The notes below the pieces were generated by a model. The model was given only the letters and a program-made list of their open reading frames with translations, had not been told where the DNA came from and made no database searches. Positions 1 to 8,980 of a stretch of 59,892 bases of DNA are shown in pieces. Position 1 is the stretch's first letter. The number at the start of each line of letters is the position of its first letter. The position numbers and the translations under genes were made by a program. Source of the stretch: Bacteroidota bacterium (GTDB lineage Bacteria; Bacteroidota; Bacteroidia; UKL13-3); contig CANNQU010000011.1 in the NCBI GenBank assembly GCA_947507965.1, forward strand, positions 1 to 59,892, in the 5' to 3' direction.

Positions 1-417
1 ACCCCACGTAATGAAACACCAAGGGAAGAGCAACCTTCGAGCACACCGCGTAACGAAGCACCAAACAACACGCCACGAAATACAACGCCACGTAACGAAA
101 CACCAAGCAATACAGCACCTCGAAACGAATCACCACGAAACTCGAAACCTCGAGGAGAGGCTTATCGTGGAGAATCGCCACAAGCAACACCTCGCTATGA
201 AACCCGCAGCTATGAAGCTCCTGCAAAACCATCGCAGCCGCGTTACGAAGCACCAAAGAGTGAAGCACCTCGACCATCTCAGCCTCGAAATGAAACACCT
301 ACCTATGCAGCTCCTCGTCAGCAAACCGTTACTGCACCCCGGTCGGAATCGAAAAACAAGAGCAGTGAAAATAGTGGCAAAACAAACACGGAACGCAGTG
401 GTAGAAACCCACGCTAA
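1..417 (+). CDS. C-terminal part of a Pro/Arg/Asn/Glu-repeat protein (5' end outside window)
   Basis: Frame 1 is open from the first base to a TAA at 415-417 (138 codons, no start in view). The peptide is low complexity, built on repeats of PRNE, PRYE and EAP with S/T/Q spacers, and ends SGRNPR. It has no hydrophobic segment. Frame 2 (11-430) is also open because the repeat carries no stops there, but its product is a Lys/His-rich string without family character, and frame 1 has the cleaner repeat and stops just before the next gene. In Bacteroidota such tails are common on secreted or envelope proteins (some DUF6600 proteins end this way); that link is a guess. The N-terminal domain that would identify the gene is not visible. 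Confidence 0.6.
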   Translation, partial: TPRNETPREEQPSSTPRNEAPNNTPRNTTPRNETPSNTAPRNESPRNSKPRGEAYRGESPQATPRYETRSYEAPAKPSQPRYEAPKSEAPRPSQPRNETPTYAAPRQQTVTAPRSESKNKSSENSGKTNTERSGRNPR

Positions 418-447
418 ATTTATAAATTGAATTCATACTACGTCTAT

Positions 448-1950
448 ATGCGAAATTTAAATATTCTTTCAACCCTAGCCATACTGCTCTTAGCGATGGG
501 TACACAGGCACAAAATGAGCAAGACATATTACGCTACTCTTATACCAATGTAATCGGTAGTGCCCGAAGCATGGCTTGTGGCAATGCCTTTGGTGCCTTG
601 GGCGCCGACTATAGCAGTATCGTAACCAATCCTGCTGGCTTGGCTAGATACCGAAATTCAGAGATCGGAATGACGGCCAATCTATTTAATGTAAAAACAA
701 ATTCCTTCTATATCAACAACACAAAAACCGATAGTAAGTTCAATTTGAACATCAATAATTTTGGGCTGGCCATTGCCATACCCACCGAGAATAGCAGTGG
801 CTGGCGTTATGTGAACGTAGGTTTTGGGGTAAATCGAATTGCCAACTTCAATAAATCGATTTATTTCGAAGGTATTAATACCAAAAGCAGTATCGTTCAA
901 CATTTTGAACAAAGTGCCAATGGAACCGATACGGGCGACCTAGGCTCTACCTCTGGAGCCTATTTGGCTTGGTACCAATACCTAATTAATAACGAAGCAA
1001 CTTCAGGAAATCAATATTTTAGTGATTTCACCAACGATAGCAGCTTTAGTGTTCGCCAACGGGTAAGTATTGAACAAGACGGAGGCATGAATGATATCAG
1101 CTTAGCCATCAGTGGCAACTATGATGATAAGGTTTATTTCGGGGGGTCGCTAAACTTTTACAAAGTGAAATTCTCTGAGTCAAACACTTTTCTTGAAGAT
1201 GTATTAAACAATTCAGTTGCCGGTTATCAAAAGCTTTCGTATCAGAATAATTTAAATACCAGTGGATTAGGTTTGGGGGCTAAAATTGGGATTATTGCTT
1301 TGCCAACAAAATATCTTCGCATTGGCTTGGCTTTTCATACCCCTTCAAAAATATACTTAACCGACAATTATAACAGCACGTTGAGTGGAACCATCAACAA
1401 CATCAACAACACCAAAAACAGTCCGGATGGAACGTATGATTATTCGATAACTATTCCGGGAAAGATAGCCGCAAGTGCTGCCTTTTTGTATAGTAAAAAA
1501 GGGTTCATCAGCGCCGATTTTGAACATATTGACTATAGAGAAGGCAAACTCAATGCAGGAACTGAAAGAATAACAACCGTTGATACGTTTACTTTGGGTA
1601 TAAATAACAACGTAAGGAGCCAATATAAAGCGGCCAATAATATACGTATCGGCACGGAGTACACCTTTGGAGAAGTATATGCTGTTAGAGCCGGTATCGG
1701 CTTTACCGGTTCGCCGTATAATTCAACGATTTCCGGGCCTCCGAAATTTAAAACTGCCATTCCATTTATTTCCTGTGGTTTTGGAATACGTAATGGCAAT
1801 TATTTTCTCGACCTCGCCTTGGTTAAGAATTATGCTACTACATACTACGCACCATATACCTTAAACCCTAATGGATTAGCTCAATACTACACTTCAGAAA
1901 CGCAAAGTGTTGCCACCAATTTCACGGCCACCATCGGAGTTAAATTTTAA
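448..1950 (+). CDS. OmpP1/FadL/TodX-family outer-membrane transport protein
   Basis: The 500-residue protein starts at ATG 448 with a signal peptide (MRNLNIL, then a hydrophobic core, cleavage near GTQA-QN). A TTG at 427 would add seven residues ahead of the signal and is not favoured. Just after the signal lies the family hallmark, about residues 33-65: a Gly/Ala-rich GSARSM..GNAFGALGADYSSI..NPAGLARY block. The rest alternates polar and hydrophobic residues as in a beta-barrel and ends in Phe (TIGVKF). Known members form 14-strand barrels that pass hydrophobic compounds across the outer membrane. The substrate cannot be told from sequence. It lies 30 nt after the repeat protein on the same strand and converges on the DUF5723 gene. 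FadL-superfamily membership is secure, finer naming is not. Confidence 0.85.
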   Translation: MRNLNILSTLAILLLAMGTQAQNEQDILRYSYTNVIGSARSMACGNAFGALGADYSSIVTNPAGLARYRNSEIGMTANLFNVKTNSFYINNTKTDSKFNLNINNFGLAIAIPTENSSGWRYVNVGFGVNRIANFNKSIYFEGINTKSSIVQHFEQSANGTDTGDLGSTSGAYLAWYQYLINNEATSGNQYFSDFTNDSSFSVRQRVSIEQDGGMNDISLAISGNYDDKVYFGGSLNFYKVKFSESNTFLEDVLNNSVAGYQKLSYQNNLNTSGLGLGAKIGIIALPTKYLRIGLAFHTPSKIYLTDNYNSTLSGTINNINNTKNSPDGTYDYSITIPGKIAASAAFLYSKKGFISADFEHIDYREGKLNAGTERITTVDTFTLGINNNVRSQYKAANNIRIGTEYTFGEVYAVRAGIGFTGSPYNSTISGPPKFKTAIPFISCGFGIRNGNYFLDLALVKNYATTYYAPYTLNPNGLAQYYTSETQSVATNFTATIGVKF

Positions 1951-1992
1951 GAATACCTAGAAACGGGTAACGCCAAAGGCACACCAATAAAT

Positions 1993-3261
1993 TTATTTGA
2001 GATAAAAGCTCCAATCAAGAAACGCCCCTAAGCCAGAGCCCTGCTTAGGGTTTAATAAGCCCTCGATGCTTTTTAATGAGAACTCAAAATACATCTTTTT
2101 GTTACGGTACCGGGCCATCAAGTCCAGATCAAATTTCGAATACCCTCCTATCCTCGTGCCCGTGCCTAGATATAAATTCTTATTAAGCAAATAGAGATAC
2201 CCCACCTTAAGCATTGGCAACGCATTATAAAGATAGGCGTTGGTTTGAAATTGAATTATTGATCGAGGCGATAAAACGTGTTCAACCCTTATACCTAAAA
2301 GAGATGGCAGCGTAAAATTAAACGCCTCCTCTCTTGATTCCAGGTTGAATTTATTAAGAATAGAATCCTTTAATCCAGCCGAACTAAAGGAAGAAACAGA
2401 AGAAAATGCGCCTAAGTCAATACCGGTAAAATGAATGGCTGTATCAACCGTTTGAATCCCGGTAGTAGCGCCGTAATGAACCAATCCCATATTTCGAATT
2501 TCAACACAGAGTGTTGTTTTCGCCTTCGCGAATAATTTGATCCAGTTAATATTGAGTGCTGCCCCATATCCTTTTGGATTATTAATTCCTGCACCCAGAG
2601 AGGAGGTGTGTCGTTCGTAACGCAAGTCGATGTCGAGGAATTCGCCATTCTGTTCGGTGAAAATACTTCCTCTTTCAATTTTAAATTGATTTGCATAATC
2701 GCCTAAAATAAAATCAATGGTAGCGGTAATACATTGAGTTTTGGCTTGGAAATAGTTACGAATGCCTACTCCGATTTTTTGATATTCAATATTTCGATAA
2801 AAGAGGCCACTGAAATCTAGTTTCTCATTTCTATAACGAGCATTACCATAAAGAACTAAATTATAGGTGTTTTTATGGAATGATGCATCCTGAAATGTGG
2901 CGGCTGACGACTCAATAACAATCCCAAGGTTCGAGTCCTTTTTTAAAGGAAAAACATAGTAAATGCCGCCTTCGGCATAATTTACGAAATAATTCGTATT
3001 CTTCAATTTCTTTGCTGAATTATCCACCGATTCACGTGTCAGCACTAAATCTCTTCTTACATCCAATAAAAAGCTATTGGTAAATGCAGTGGAATTGGTT
3101 TGCCAATCGAATAAACAGCCGGCCATGGGTAAATTCAGTTTGCTTTTTACAACCGCAGCCGGTGCATGGTATGCCACAGAATCGTCACTGTTTTTTTGAG
3201 CAGTAACGTAATTGCTAATCGCAATAAAAAACAAGAGAGATAGTTTAACGTTTGCCCGCAT
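1993..3261 (-). CDS. DUF5723-like secreted outer-membrane protein
   Basis: A 422-residue protein with an N-terminal signal peptide (MRANVKLSLLFFIAISNYVTAQ). The remainder has beta-barrel-like alternation, many Tyr/Phe/Asn residues, and an aromatic C-terminal strand ending DWSFYLK. It resembles the uncharacterised Bacteroidota family DUF5723 in length, in the early NLPMAGCLFDWQTNS-like block and in its C-terminal strand; this is my recognition, not a search result. It overlaps the upstream lipoprotein gene by 17 nt, so the two are almost certainly translated from one message. Together they would place a lipoprotein and a barrel protein in the outer membrane. No enzymatic motif is visible. Confidence 0.65.
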   Translation of the reverse strand: MRANVKLSLLFFIAISNYVTAQKNSDDSVAYHAPAAVVKSKLNLPMAGCLFDWQTNSTAFTNSFLLDVRRDLVLTRESVDNSAKKLKNTNYFVNYAEGGIYYVFPLKKDSNLGIVIESSAATFQDASFHKNTYNLVLYGNARYRNEKLDFSGLFYRNIEYQKIGVGIRNYFQAKTQCITATIDFILGDYANQFKIERGSIFTEQNGEFLDIDLRYERHTSSLGAGINNPKGYGAALNINWIKLFAKAKTTLCVEIRNMGLVHYGATTGIQTVDTAIHFTGIDLGAFSSVSSFSSAGLKDSILNKFNLESREEAFNFTLPSLLGIRVEHVLSPRSIIQFQTNAYLYNALPMLKVGYLYLLNKNLYLGTGTRIGGYSKFDLDLMARYRNKKMYFEFSLKSIEGLLNPKQGSGLGAFLDWSFYLK

Positions 3262-5323
3262 GATAAGTAAATTCTCCTGTTAATTTTAATTTCAATTGGT
3301 AATCGCTGTAAATTTTAAGATGACTGCTGCTCGTTGTATTGAGTGCCGCCTTTACGATAAGACGGTTCGCCTGTTTCAATCTTTCGTAACGAGCCTCATC
3401 GATAATCACGGAGAGTATCGATTTAGACGCCGCCGTGGTGCGAAGGGTTGTTACGTCTAATGTGCCGCCCGTAATTAAAGCTCCAGCGCCTTCGAATACG
3501 GAATCGATAATTTGGCTCTGGCTATTTACAAAATATAGTTTCACGTTAAGTGTAATGGGGTAATTATTCTCAAAAATAAAATTCAGTTTCCCTCTATCTA
3601 TACTCGACGTGTTTTGCGTATTACCTATGGAAAAGGCTGTAGTGTCTAATAGTGTAAGCTGGTTGGCTTTAAAAGCGAATGGCATCTGTACATCTAAATT
3701 TGCAATTAACTTACTATCGTAATCAACAAAGTCGGTGTAACTTTGATTTCCGTAAGGGTTTATTTTTGCAGTAAATTTATAGTTTACTTCGTCGGGGAGA
3801 TTCTCAATAAACGGCTTTACGTTGGAGTTGGTGGTGGTTAACGATAGCGTACTACTCTTGGGTATTGTGCTATAACCCATTCGAGTAGCACGAGCCACGC
3901 TAAAAGGACTGTTTAAGGCGGGTGCGTTTAAAGCCACGGTCGTTCCGTTCCTTGTGTTTTTGGAGGTAAAATAATCGAAATCAAGGGTTGCATCGGCTCC
4001 AATACCATTTTCGATGTTAATATCAATTTTAATATCTTTTAAATCAAGTGAACCACTGATGATTTTCGAAAAGGCCTCAATGGTTGACTTGGTTGGGCCA
4101 ATTTCAATGGTATCCTGACCAAGATAACCTTCAGCAAATTGAGGGATAATACTGTAGAGGCCATATCGAATCCAAACACTATCGGTCGTTGAAAGTGGCA
4201 TTAGTTTGCCCGTGCTGTCGATACTCGCTTTGAAGATGTTCCAAAACGTATTATACGACGTTCCACTTCTGCCACGAAGGTCAATGGTATATCCGGCTAA
4301 ATCAACTTCTCGAGTAACATTTTGCACGCTTCCAGGCACGGCAGGAGGAACCTTTAAAAAGATATGGACCGTATCATTATTTTTAAGTGCACTTGGTATT
4401 TTATAATCGATAAACAGGGTATCCTGCAACGTACTATACATCTGCATCTTCACTTTACCACTTCGAATCAACATCGATTTAAGTTGTGCTTTACCTAGAT
4501 CATATACCACGGTATCATCGACAATGATCAAATCCTGTTTAGGAAATTGGGCTATTGCGTGGCTTGCGGTGAGATCTCTCACTTTCAGCTGAAGGATTAA
4601 AGCCTTGGAGGTGTCGATGAGTACAGGAAGTCCGCCACTTCCGGGAGAGCCAATGGTGACCAAGGTGCCAACCATGCTGCCTTCCAGGTGCTTGCCTGCT
4701 AAATTGTAGGTACGTGTTACCGAGGCTCCAGCCGGAATCAAGGAAAAGGTATCCTTAAATATCGTTTGCCCGTCGATTTTATTTTTGACATTAAAATCCA
4801 AATCCGAGACGGGTATCGGCAAATCATTAAAAATAGTCAAATCTAGAAACCCATTCGTGAGGTCGGCTTCCCTAAAGAAACTATTCGCATCAATATCCGT
4901 AACCTGATTGGAAGTACTTGCCGGAATTGCAGGAATAACGGTGGTTTGCCCATTCAACAAAACAATGAGCTGCCCTGTTGTTCCTAAATTTTTCGCAATC
5001 TGACCTAAGGTCATTTTTTGTTGAATGAAATTATTGGAAAGTTTGGAAGTGCCCAATTTAGAGGTAATGGTAACAGAGGTATCTGGAATAATTAATATTT
5101 CTCTTAACGAATAATTATAAAAGGGATAACGATAAACAATATCAATACTTTTATCATTATTAACTTTTGCAGAACTATCGGCAATAAGCTTCTCAAAGCC
5201 AATAGAGGTACTTGCTAAAGGCACCAAAACATCGGTCGTAAAATCAGGGAGCTGCCGTTTTCGATTACAAGAATAAACCGAGAAGACCAGTGCAAGAATT
5301 AGAAATGTATATCGTTTACTCAT
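3245..5323 (-). CDS. large predicted lipoprotein, function unknown
   Basis: A 692-residue protein whose N-terminus (MSKRYTFLILALVFSVYSC) is a lipoprotein signal with the lipidated Cys at position 19, followed by a basic NRKRQ stretch. The mature part is rich in Asp, Thr, Ser and Ile with repeated D-T-V and I-D-S elements, as in all-beta, possibly Ig-like domains. I recognise no catalytic motif. Its stop lies inside the start of the DUF5723 gene (17-nt overlap), so I infer a lipoprotein/barrel pair. The start is the only ATG that gives a complete lipobox. It lies about 140 nt from the PUR-type gene, with a terminator for that gene in between, so the lipoprotein gene has its own promoter. Confidence 0.7.
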   Translation of the reverse strand: MSKRYTFLILALVFSVYSCNRKRQLPDFTTDVLVPLASTSIGFEKLIADSSAKVNNDKSIDIVYRYPFYNYSLREILIIPDTSVTITSKLGTSKLSNNFIQQKMTLGQIAKNLGTTGQLIVLLNGQTTVIPAIPASTSNQVTDIDANSFFREADLTNGFLDLTIFNDLPIPVSDLDFNVKNKIDGQTIFKDTFSLIPAGASVTRTYNLAGKHLEGSMVGTLVTIGSPGSGGLPVLIDTSKALILQLKVRDLTASHAIAQFPKQDLIIVDDTVVYDLGKAQLKSMLIRSGKVKMQMYSTLQDTLFIDYKIPSALKNNDTVHIFLKVPPAVPGSVQNVTREVDLAGYTIDLRGRSGTSYNTFWNIFKASIDSTGKLMPLSTTDSVWIRYGLYSIIPQFAEGYLGQDTIEIGPTKSTIEAFSKIISGSLDLKDIKIDINIENGIGADATLDFDYFTSKNTRNGTTVALNAPALNSPFSVARATRMGYSTIPKSSTLSLTTTNSNVKPFIENLPDEVNYKFTAKINPYGNQSYTDFVDYDSKLIANLDVQMPFAFKANQLTLLDTTAFSIGNTQNTSSIDRGKLNFIFENNYPITLNVKLYFVNSQSQIIDSVFEGAGALITGGTLDVTTLRTTAASKSILSVIIDEARYERLKQANRLIVKAALNTTSSSHLKIYSDYQLKLKLTGEFTYHAGKR

Positions 5324-5401
5324 AACGTATTAAAAATAACCACGGAGATGCATTGCAATATAATAATTTTAATTGATGATCGATAGGCGGTTATAAAATG
5401 C

Positions 5402-5432
5402 ATTAAAAAAAGCCAGCTGAAGAGCCGGCTTT
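5402..5432 (-). terminator. rho-independent terminator of the DUF3276 gene
   Basis: Read on the minus strand: AAAGCCGGCT, loop CTTC, AGCTGGCTTT (one G-U pair), then a run of seven T. It sits 29 nt past the stop of the PUR-type gene and separates that gene from the lipoprotein/DUF5723 pair. Confidence 0.85.
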
Positions 5433-5460
5433 CTTTACTTCCTATTCTGGAAATTCCAGC

Positions 5461-5868
5461 TTAAATTATGGCGTTGTCGGGGTTATCGGAAACCTCTGTA
5501 TTGTTTGGTGTAATAGCATCCTGGCTCCCGGTATTCAGGTGATTAGCCGAATGGTTTTCTGTATTATTTCCATAATCTACATACTCCCGTTGTGGAGGGT
5601 TATCGAAATCATAGTCAGGAAGTTGTTCTTTAATATAGTCTGTCGACTCGTTAATTCCATCCATAAACTTTTTAAAGTCTTCCTTATAAAGAAATATCTT
5701 GTGCTTCACAAAACGTTCCTCTCCCGGTCGCTTTGTACTCTCTGTTATCGTCAAATAATAATCATTTGCTCGGGTTGTTCTCACATCAAAAAAATAAGTA
5801 CGTTTACCGGCTCTTACACGTTTCGAGAACACCGCTTCTCGGTCTTGTTTGTTGAATTCGTTTTCCAT
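5461..5868 (-). CDS. DUF3276 / PUR-type nucleic-acid-binding protein
   Basis: A 135-residue cytoplasmic protein. The N-terminal ~90 residues match the PUR-alpha-like fold of DUF3276: VFSKRVRAGKRTYFFDVR, then ANDYYLTITES, then a KHKIFLYKEDFKKF strand-helix unit. Known members, including the Borrelia PUR protein, bind single-stranded DNA or RNA. The C-terminal ~40 residues are an Asn/Asp/Pro-rich tail without predicted structure, which is normal in the family. The ATG at 5868 begins exactly where homologues begin. The gene is monocistronic, with a clear terminator downstream. Which nucleic acid it binds in this organism is unknown. Confidence 0.85.
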   Translation of the reverse strand: MENEFNKQDREAVFSKRVRAGKRTYFFDVRTTRANDYYLTITESTKRPGEERFVKHKIFLYKEDFKKFMDGINESTDYIKEQLPDYDFDNPPQREYVDYGNNTENHSANHLNTGSQDAITPNNTEVSDNPDNAII

Positions 5869-6044
5869 TATTGGGTACCTTTGGGGTTAAAATTAAAATG
5901 TTTAGGTTGCTAATATAGCATATTGAAAATTAGATTACAAAATTTAATTATAAAATTACTATTATTTTGTGATATCGCCCAACGATAGATCCCTACGACG
6001 TGCCCACTTTTTATTTTTAAAAAAGGAGTCCATAGAGCCCCGAT
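5869..6044. other. intergenic, nothing recognised
   Basis: 176 nt of AT-rich sequence between the DUF3276 start and the end of the ABC exporter gene. A weak TATATTAG (one mismatch to TAnnTTTG) on the minus strand near 5920 could be the DUF3276 promoter. No RNA gene or repeat is evident. Confidence 0.5.
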
Positions 6045-7817
6045 TTAAACCACCGCCAATTCCTTCTCCTCCTCCTGCTGCATCCGATAAATATCGAAAT
6101 AGTAGCCATTTGCAGCTATTAATTGCTCATGTGTACCGCGTTCGACGATTGCTCCTTGCTGCAAAACGATGATCTCATCGGCCCATTGAATCGAAGCTAT
6201 TCGATGACTAATAATTAATGCCGTCTTCATGTTAATTACGTTCTTTAATTCGAACCATATTTCTTTTTCCGTCGCGGCATCCACGGCACTTACGCAATCA
6301 TCGAAAATTAAAATGGAAGGATTCTTTGCCAAAGCCCGAGCGATACTAATTCGTTGTTTTTGCCCGCCAGAAAGGGTGATGCCCCGCTCTCCGATGAGCG
6401 TTTCAAACTGCGACTCGAAAGACATAATATTTTCATAAACTACCGCCTTCTTTGAACTTGCAATGATGGCGTCTTCGTCCACCCTTTGCTCATCGGAAAA
6501 AGCAATATTATTTCTAATCGATTCACTAAATAGAAACACATCTTGTGGCACATAGCCAAATTGCTTTCGATAGGCTTGCAGATTAAATTTTTCAATAGGG
6601 GTATGGTCGGCAGTAATCGTTCCGGACGTTGAATTATTTATTCGAAGGAGTAACTGAGCCAATGAAGTTTTTCCACTTCCGGTAGCCCCTGTGACACCAA
6701 CGACCTTTCCTTTCTGTAATTTTAAATGAATATTTTTTAGTGCAAAAACGGCACTATCAGGATACTTGAAAGAAACATGGTCGAGTACAATTTCTTCTTT
6801 AAATTCAAACTTTTCAATAGCTCCCGACTTTATTTCAGGGGGCGTATCTAAAAACTCATTGATTCGTTTCTGGGAAGCCGCAGCCCGCTGTACAATGGCC
6901 GTAACCCAACCCAATGAACTCACCGGCCAAGTAAGCATGTTTACATAAAACACAAACTCCGCGATATTACCCAACGTGCCTTTGCCACTAATAAATTGTA
7001 ACCCTCCAATGTAGATGGTGATGAGGGTACTTAAGCCAATTAGCAATAAATTAACAGGAAAATATAATGCATCGGTTTTTGCTAAAGAAAGTTGTTTCGT
7101 TCGGTAATCGGTAATTTGCTCCTGCATTTTTGAACGCATGATATCTTCACGTGCAAATGCTTTTACCAAACGAATGCCCGAAATACTTTCCTGCACAAAG
7201 GAGGTAAGAGAAGACAACTGTTCTTGTATGGCTTCACTCTTTTTATTAATAATATCATTCACAAAATACATTAATATAGAAAGTAAGGGTAATGGAACAA
7301 TCACATACCAGGTTAATGTAGCATTTACCTTAAACATGGCACCTATTACAAGGATAAAGGTAAAGAGTGTATTCAATGCATACATTACAGCAGGCCCTGT
7401 GTACATGCGCACGCGGCTAACATCTTCACTGATACGATTCATTAAATCGCCCGTATTGTTATTTTTGTAGAAAGAACTGGATAGTTTTTGATAGTGATCA
7501 AAGATCTCATTTTTCATATCATTCTCTATTCGGCGCGACATTACAATAAGGGTTTGTCGCATAAAAAACATGAATATGCCGCGAAGAAAAGAAAAACCAA
7601 TAATGGCAACTGAGAACCAAAGCACTTGCCTGTATATCGTATCCCCTGTTTCCTTGTATTTTACATAATTCGTCACGGCATCTATTGCTTCACGCAACGC
7701 TTGGGCCGGATAAACCGAAAAATAATTAGAGAGAAAAATAAAAACGATCCCCCAAAGCACGAGCCATTTATACTTTAGAAAATACTTGTTGATGTTTTGG
7801 AGATGTTTCAATGGCAA
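6045..7817 (-). CDS. ABC exporter half-transporter (fused membrane domain and ATPase)
   Basis: A 590-residue protein with a six-helix ABC membrane domain (residues ~18-310) and an ATPase domain: Walker A GATGSGKT near 376, signature LSGGQKQ near 482, Walker B ILIFDD near 505, H-loop SHR near 538. The residue after Walker B, normally the catalytic Glu, is Asp (FDDC.SAVD). This pattern is known from the degenerate site of heterodimeric exporters such as the MdlA/MdlB type. No partner half-transporter is adjacent. No in-frame ATG exists between the upstream stop and the first membrane helix, so TTG at 7817 (or 7811) is the start. The substrate is unknown (lipid or drug export is typical). Confidence 0.85.
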   Translation of the reverse strand: MPLKHLQNINKYFLKYKWLVLWGIVFIFLSNYFSVYPAQALREAIDAVTNYVKYKETGDTIYRQVLWFSVAIIGFSFLRGIFMFFMRQTLIVMSRRIENDMKNEIFDHYQKLSSSFYKNNNTGDLMNRISEDVSRVRMYTGPAVMYALNTLFTFILVIGAMFKVNATLTWYVIVPLPLLSILMYFVNDIINKKSEAIQEQLSSLTSFVQESISGIRLVKAFAREDIMRSKMQEQITDYRTKQLSLAKTDALYFPVNLLLIGLSTLITIYIGGLQFISGKGTLGNIAEFVFYVNMLTWPVSSLGWVTAIVQRAAASQKRINEFLDTPPEIKSGAIEKFEFKEEIVLDHVSFKYPDSAVFALKNIHLKLQKGKVVGVTGATGSGKTSLAQLLLRINNSTSGTITADHTPIEKFNLQAYRKQFGYVPQDVFLFSESIRNNIAFSDEQRVDEDAIIASSKKAVVYENIMSFESQFETLIGERGITLSGGQKQRISIARALAKNPSILIFDDCVSAVDAATEKEIWFELKNVINMKTALIISHRIASIQWADEIIVLQQGAIVERGTHEQLIAANGYYFDIYRMQQEEEKELAVV

Positions 7818-8011
7818 CCAATAAAAGAAGAATACAAGGATACACTATGAAAAGTATAAATAAAAATCAAATTGAGAATCGTACGATAAATACAATAACT
7901 GCAATACGAACACATGGCTATAATGAATAGGCAAAAGAATTTTTCGGTGAGATAACGTGTACAAAAGCGTTCGAAAAAAATGTAGGCCAACCCACAGAAG
8001 TGCCTACGTTA

Positions 8012-8911
8012 TTACGCTAGTGCGGCTGCGCCACCTACTATTTCGCTTATTTCTCTGGTTATGGCCGCTTGCCTAGCCTGATTGTATTGAAGTCGTAAAG
8101 ATTTAAGCAATTCGCCGGCATTATCCGTTGCCTTATCCATGGCCACCATTCGTGCACCATGTTCGGCCGCTTGGCTATCTAATACCGATTTGTATAATTG
8201 CGTTTTTAACGTCATCGGTATTAGCGTGGTAAGAATACCATTCATATCCGGTTCGAAAATATAATCTTTTTTACTACCTACGCCCTTTGTGGCTTCAGTA
8301 TTATGAGCCTGGATTTCTTTTACATCAACAGGCAACATCGTTTCAGCGGTTAATATTTGGGTTGCCGCATTCTTAAATTGGTTGTACACAATAACCACTT
8401 CATCTGTTTCTTTTTTCAGAAAGCTTTTAATAATATCGGCCCCAATTTCGAAGGTGCTTTCGGCACTAAGTTTCTGGAAAAGGATGACGGCATCGGCACT
8501 GGTATTGTATTTAGACTTCGAGAAAAACTCGAACCCTTTTTTACCGAAACAAATAAAATTTACTTTGCCGGCATCCACCTGCGCTTGATATTTCTCCTTC
8601 AGAAGGCTGACGGTTAGTTTCGCTACATTGGCATTAAATCCGCCGCATAATCCACGGTCGCTGGTAACCACTACAAAAGTTACCTTATTCACCGCCCGTT
8701 TCTCAATAAAAGGAGTAAGTACGTCGCTGCTCACATTTCCTCCCAAGCTCCCTAAAATAGCTTTTATTTTTTTAGCATACGGACGCATTTGGATGATTTC
8801 ACCCTGAGCTTTACGCAACTTGGTAGCACTTACCAATTTCATCGCCTTGGTAATTTGCTGCGTGCTGCTGGTGCTCGCGATCCGTACTCTTACTTCTTTT
8901 AAATTGGCCAC
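8012..8911 (-). CDS. atpG: ATP synthase F1 subunit gamma
   Basis: The central rotor shaft of F1, 299 residues. The N-terminus (ANLKEVRVRIASTSSTQQITKAMK) and the C-terminal NQARQAAITREISEIVGGAAA block are the conserved helices that form the coiled coil inside the alpha/beta ring. GLCGGFN near 90 is also diagnostic. The start codon is GTG at 8911, set by the conserved N-terminus. It is the last gene of the operon and is separated from atpA by 69 nt holding a perfect palindrome. The beta and epsilon genes are not downstream; in Bacteroidota they are usually elsewhere. Confidence 0.97.
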   Translation of the reverse strand: MANLKEVRVRIASTSSTQQITKAMKLVSATKLRKAQGEIIQMRPYAKKIKAILGSLGGNVSSDVLTPFIEKRAVNKVTFVVVTSDRGLCGGFNANVAKLTVSLLKEKYQAQVDAGKVNFICFGKKGFEFFSKSKYNTSADAVILFQKLSAESTFEIGADIIKSFLKKETDEVVIVYNQFKNAATQILTAETMLPVDVKEIQAHNTEATKGVGSKKDYIFEPDMNGILTTLIPMTLKTQLYKSVLDSQAAEHGARMVAMDKATDNAGELLKSLRLQYNQARQAAITREISEIVGGAAALA

Positions 8912-8927
8912 TTTTTAACTCGAATTA

Positions 8928-8968
8928 AAAATTGAAAATTGAAAATTGACATGGGCTCATGAGCCCAT
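8928..8968. repeat. AAAATTG x3 followed by an 18-bp perfect palindrome between atpA and atpG
   Basis: Three tandem AAAATTG heptamers (8928-8948) lie next to ATGGGCTCATGAGCCCAT (8951-8968), a perfect palindrome. In atp mRNA it would fold into a 7-bp hairpin with a CAUG loop, followed by a U-rich stretch. It could be a processing or attenuation site, or a protein-binding operator. Confidence 0.7.
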
Positions 8969-8980
8969 AGCAATGGTGCA

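Noticed and set aside
11-430. 139-codon frame with Lys/His-rich product
   Set aside because: Alternative frame of the repeat that encodes the real protein in frame 1.
7808-7990. 60-codon minus-strand frame upstream of the ABC exporter
   Set aside because: No family character, Cys/Phe/Ile-rich noise, overlaps the start of the exporter.
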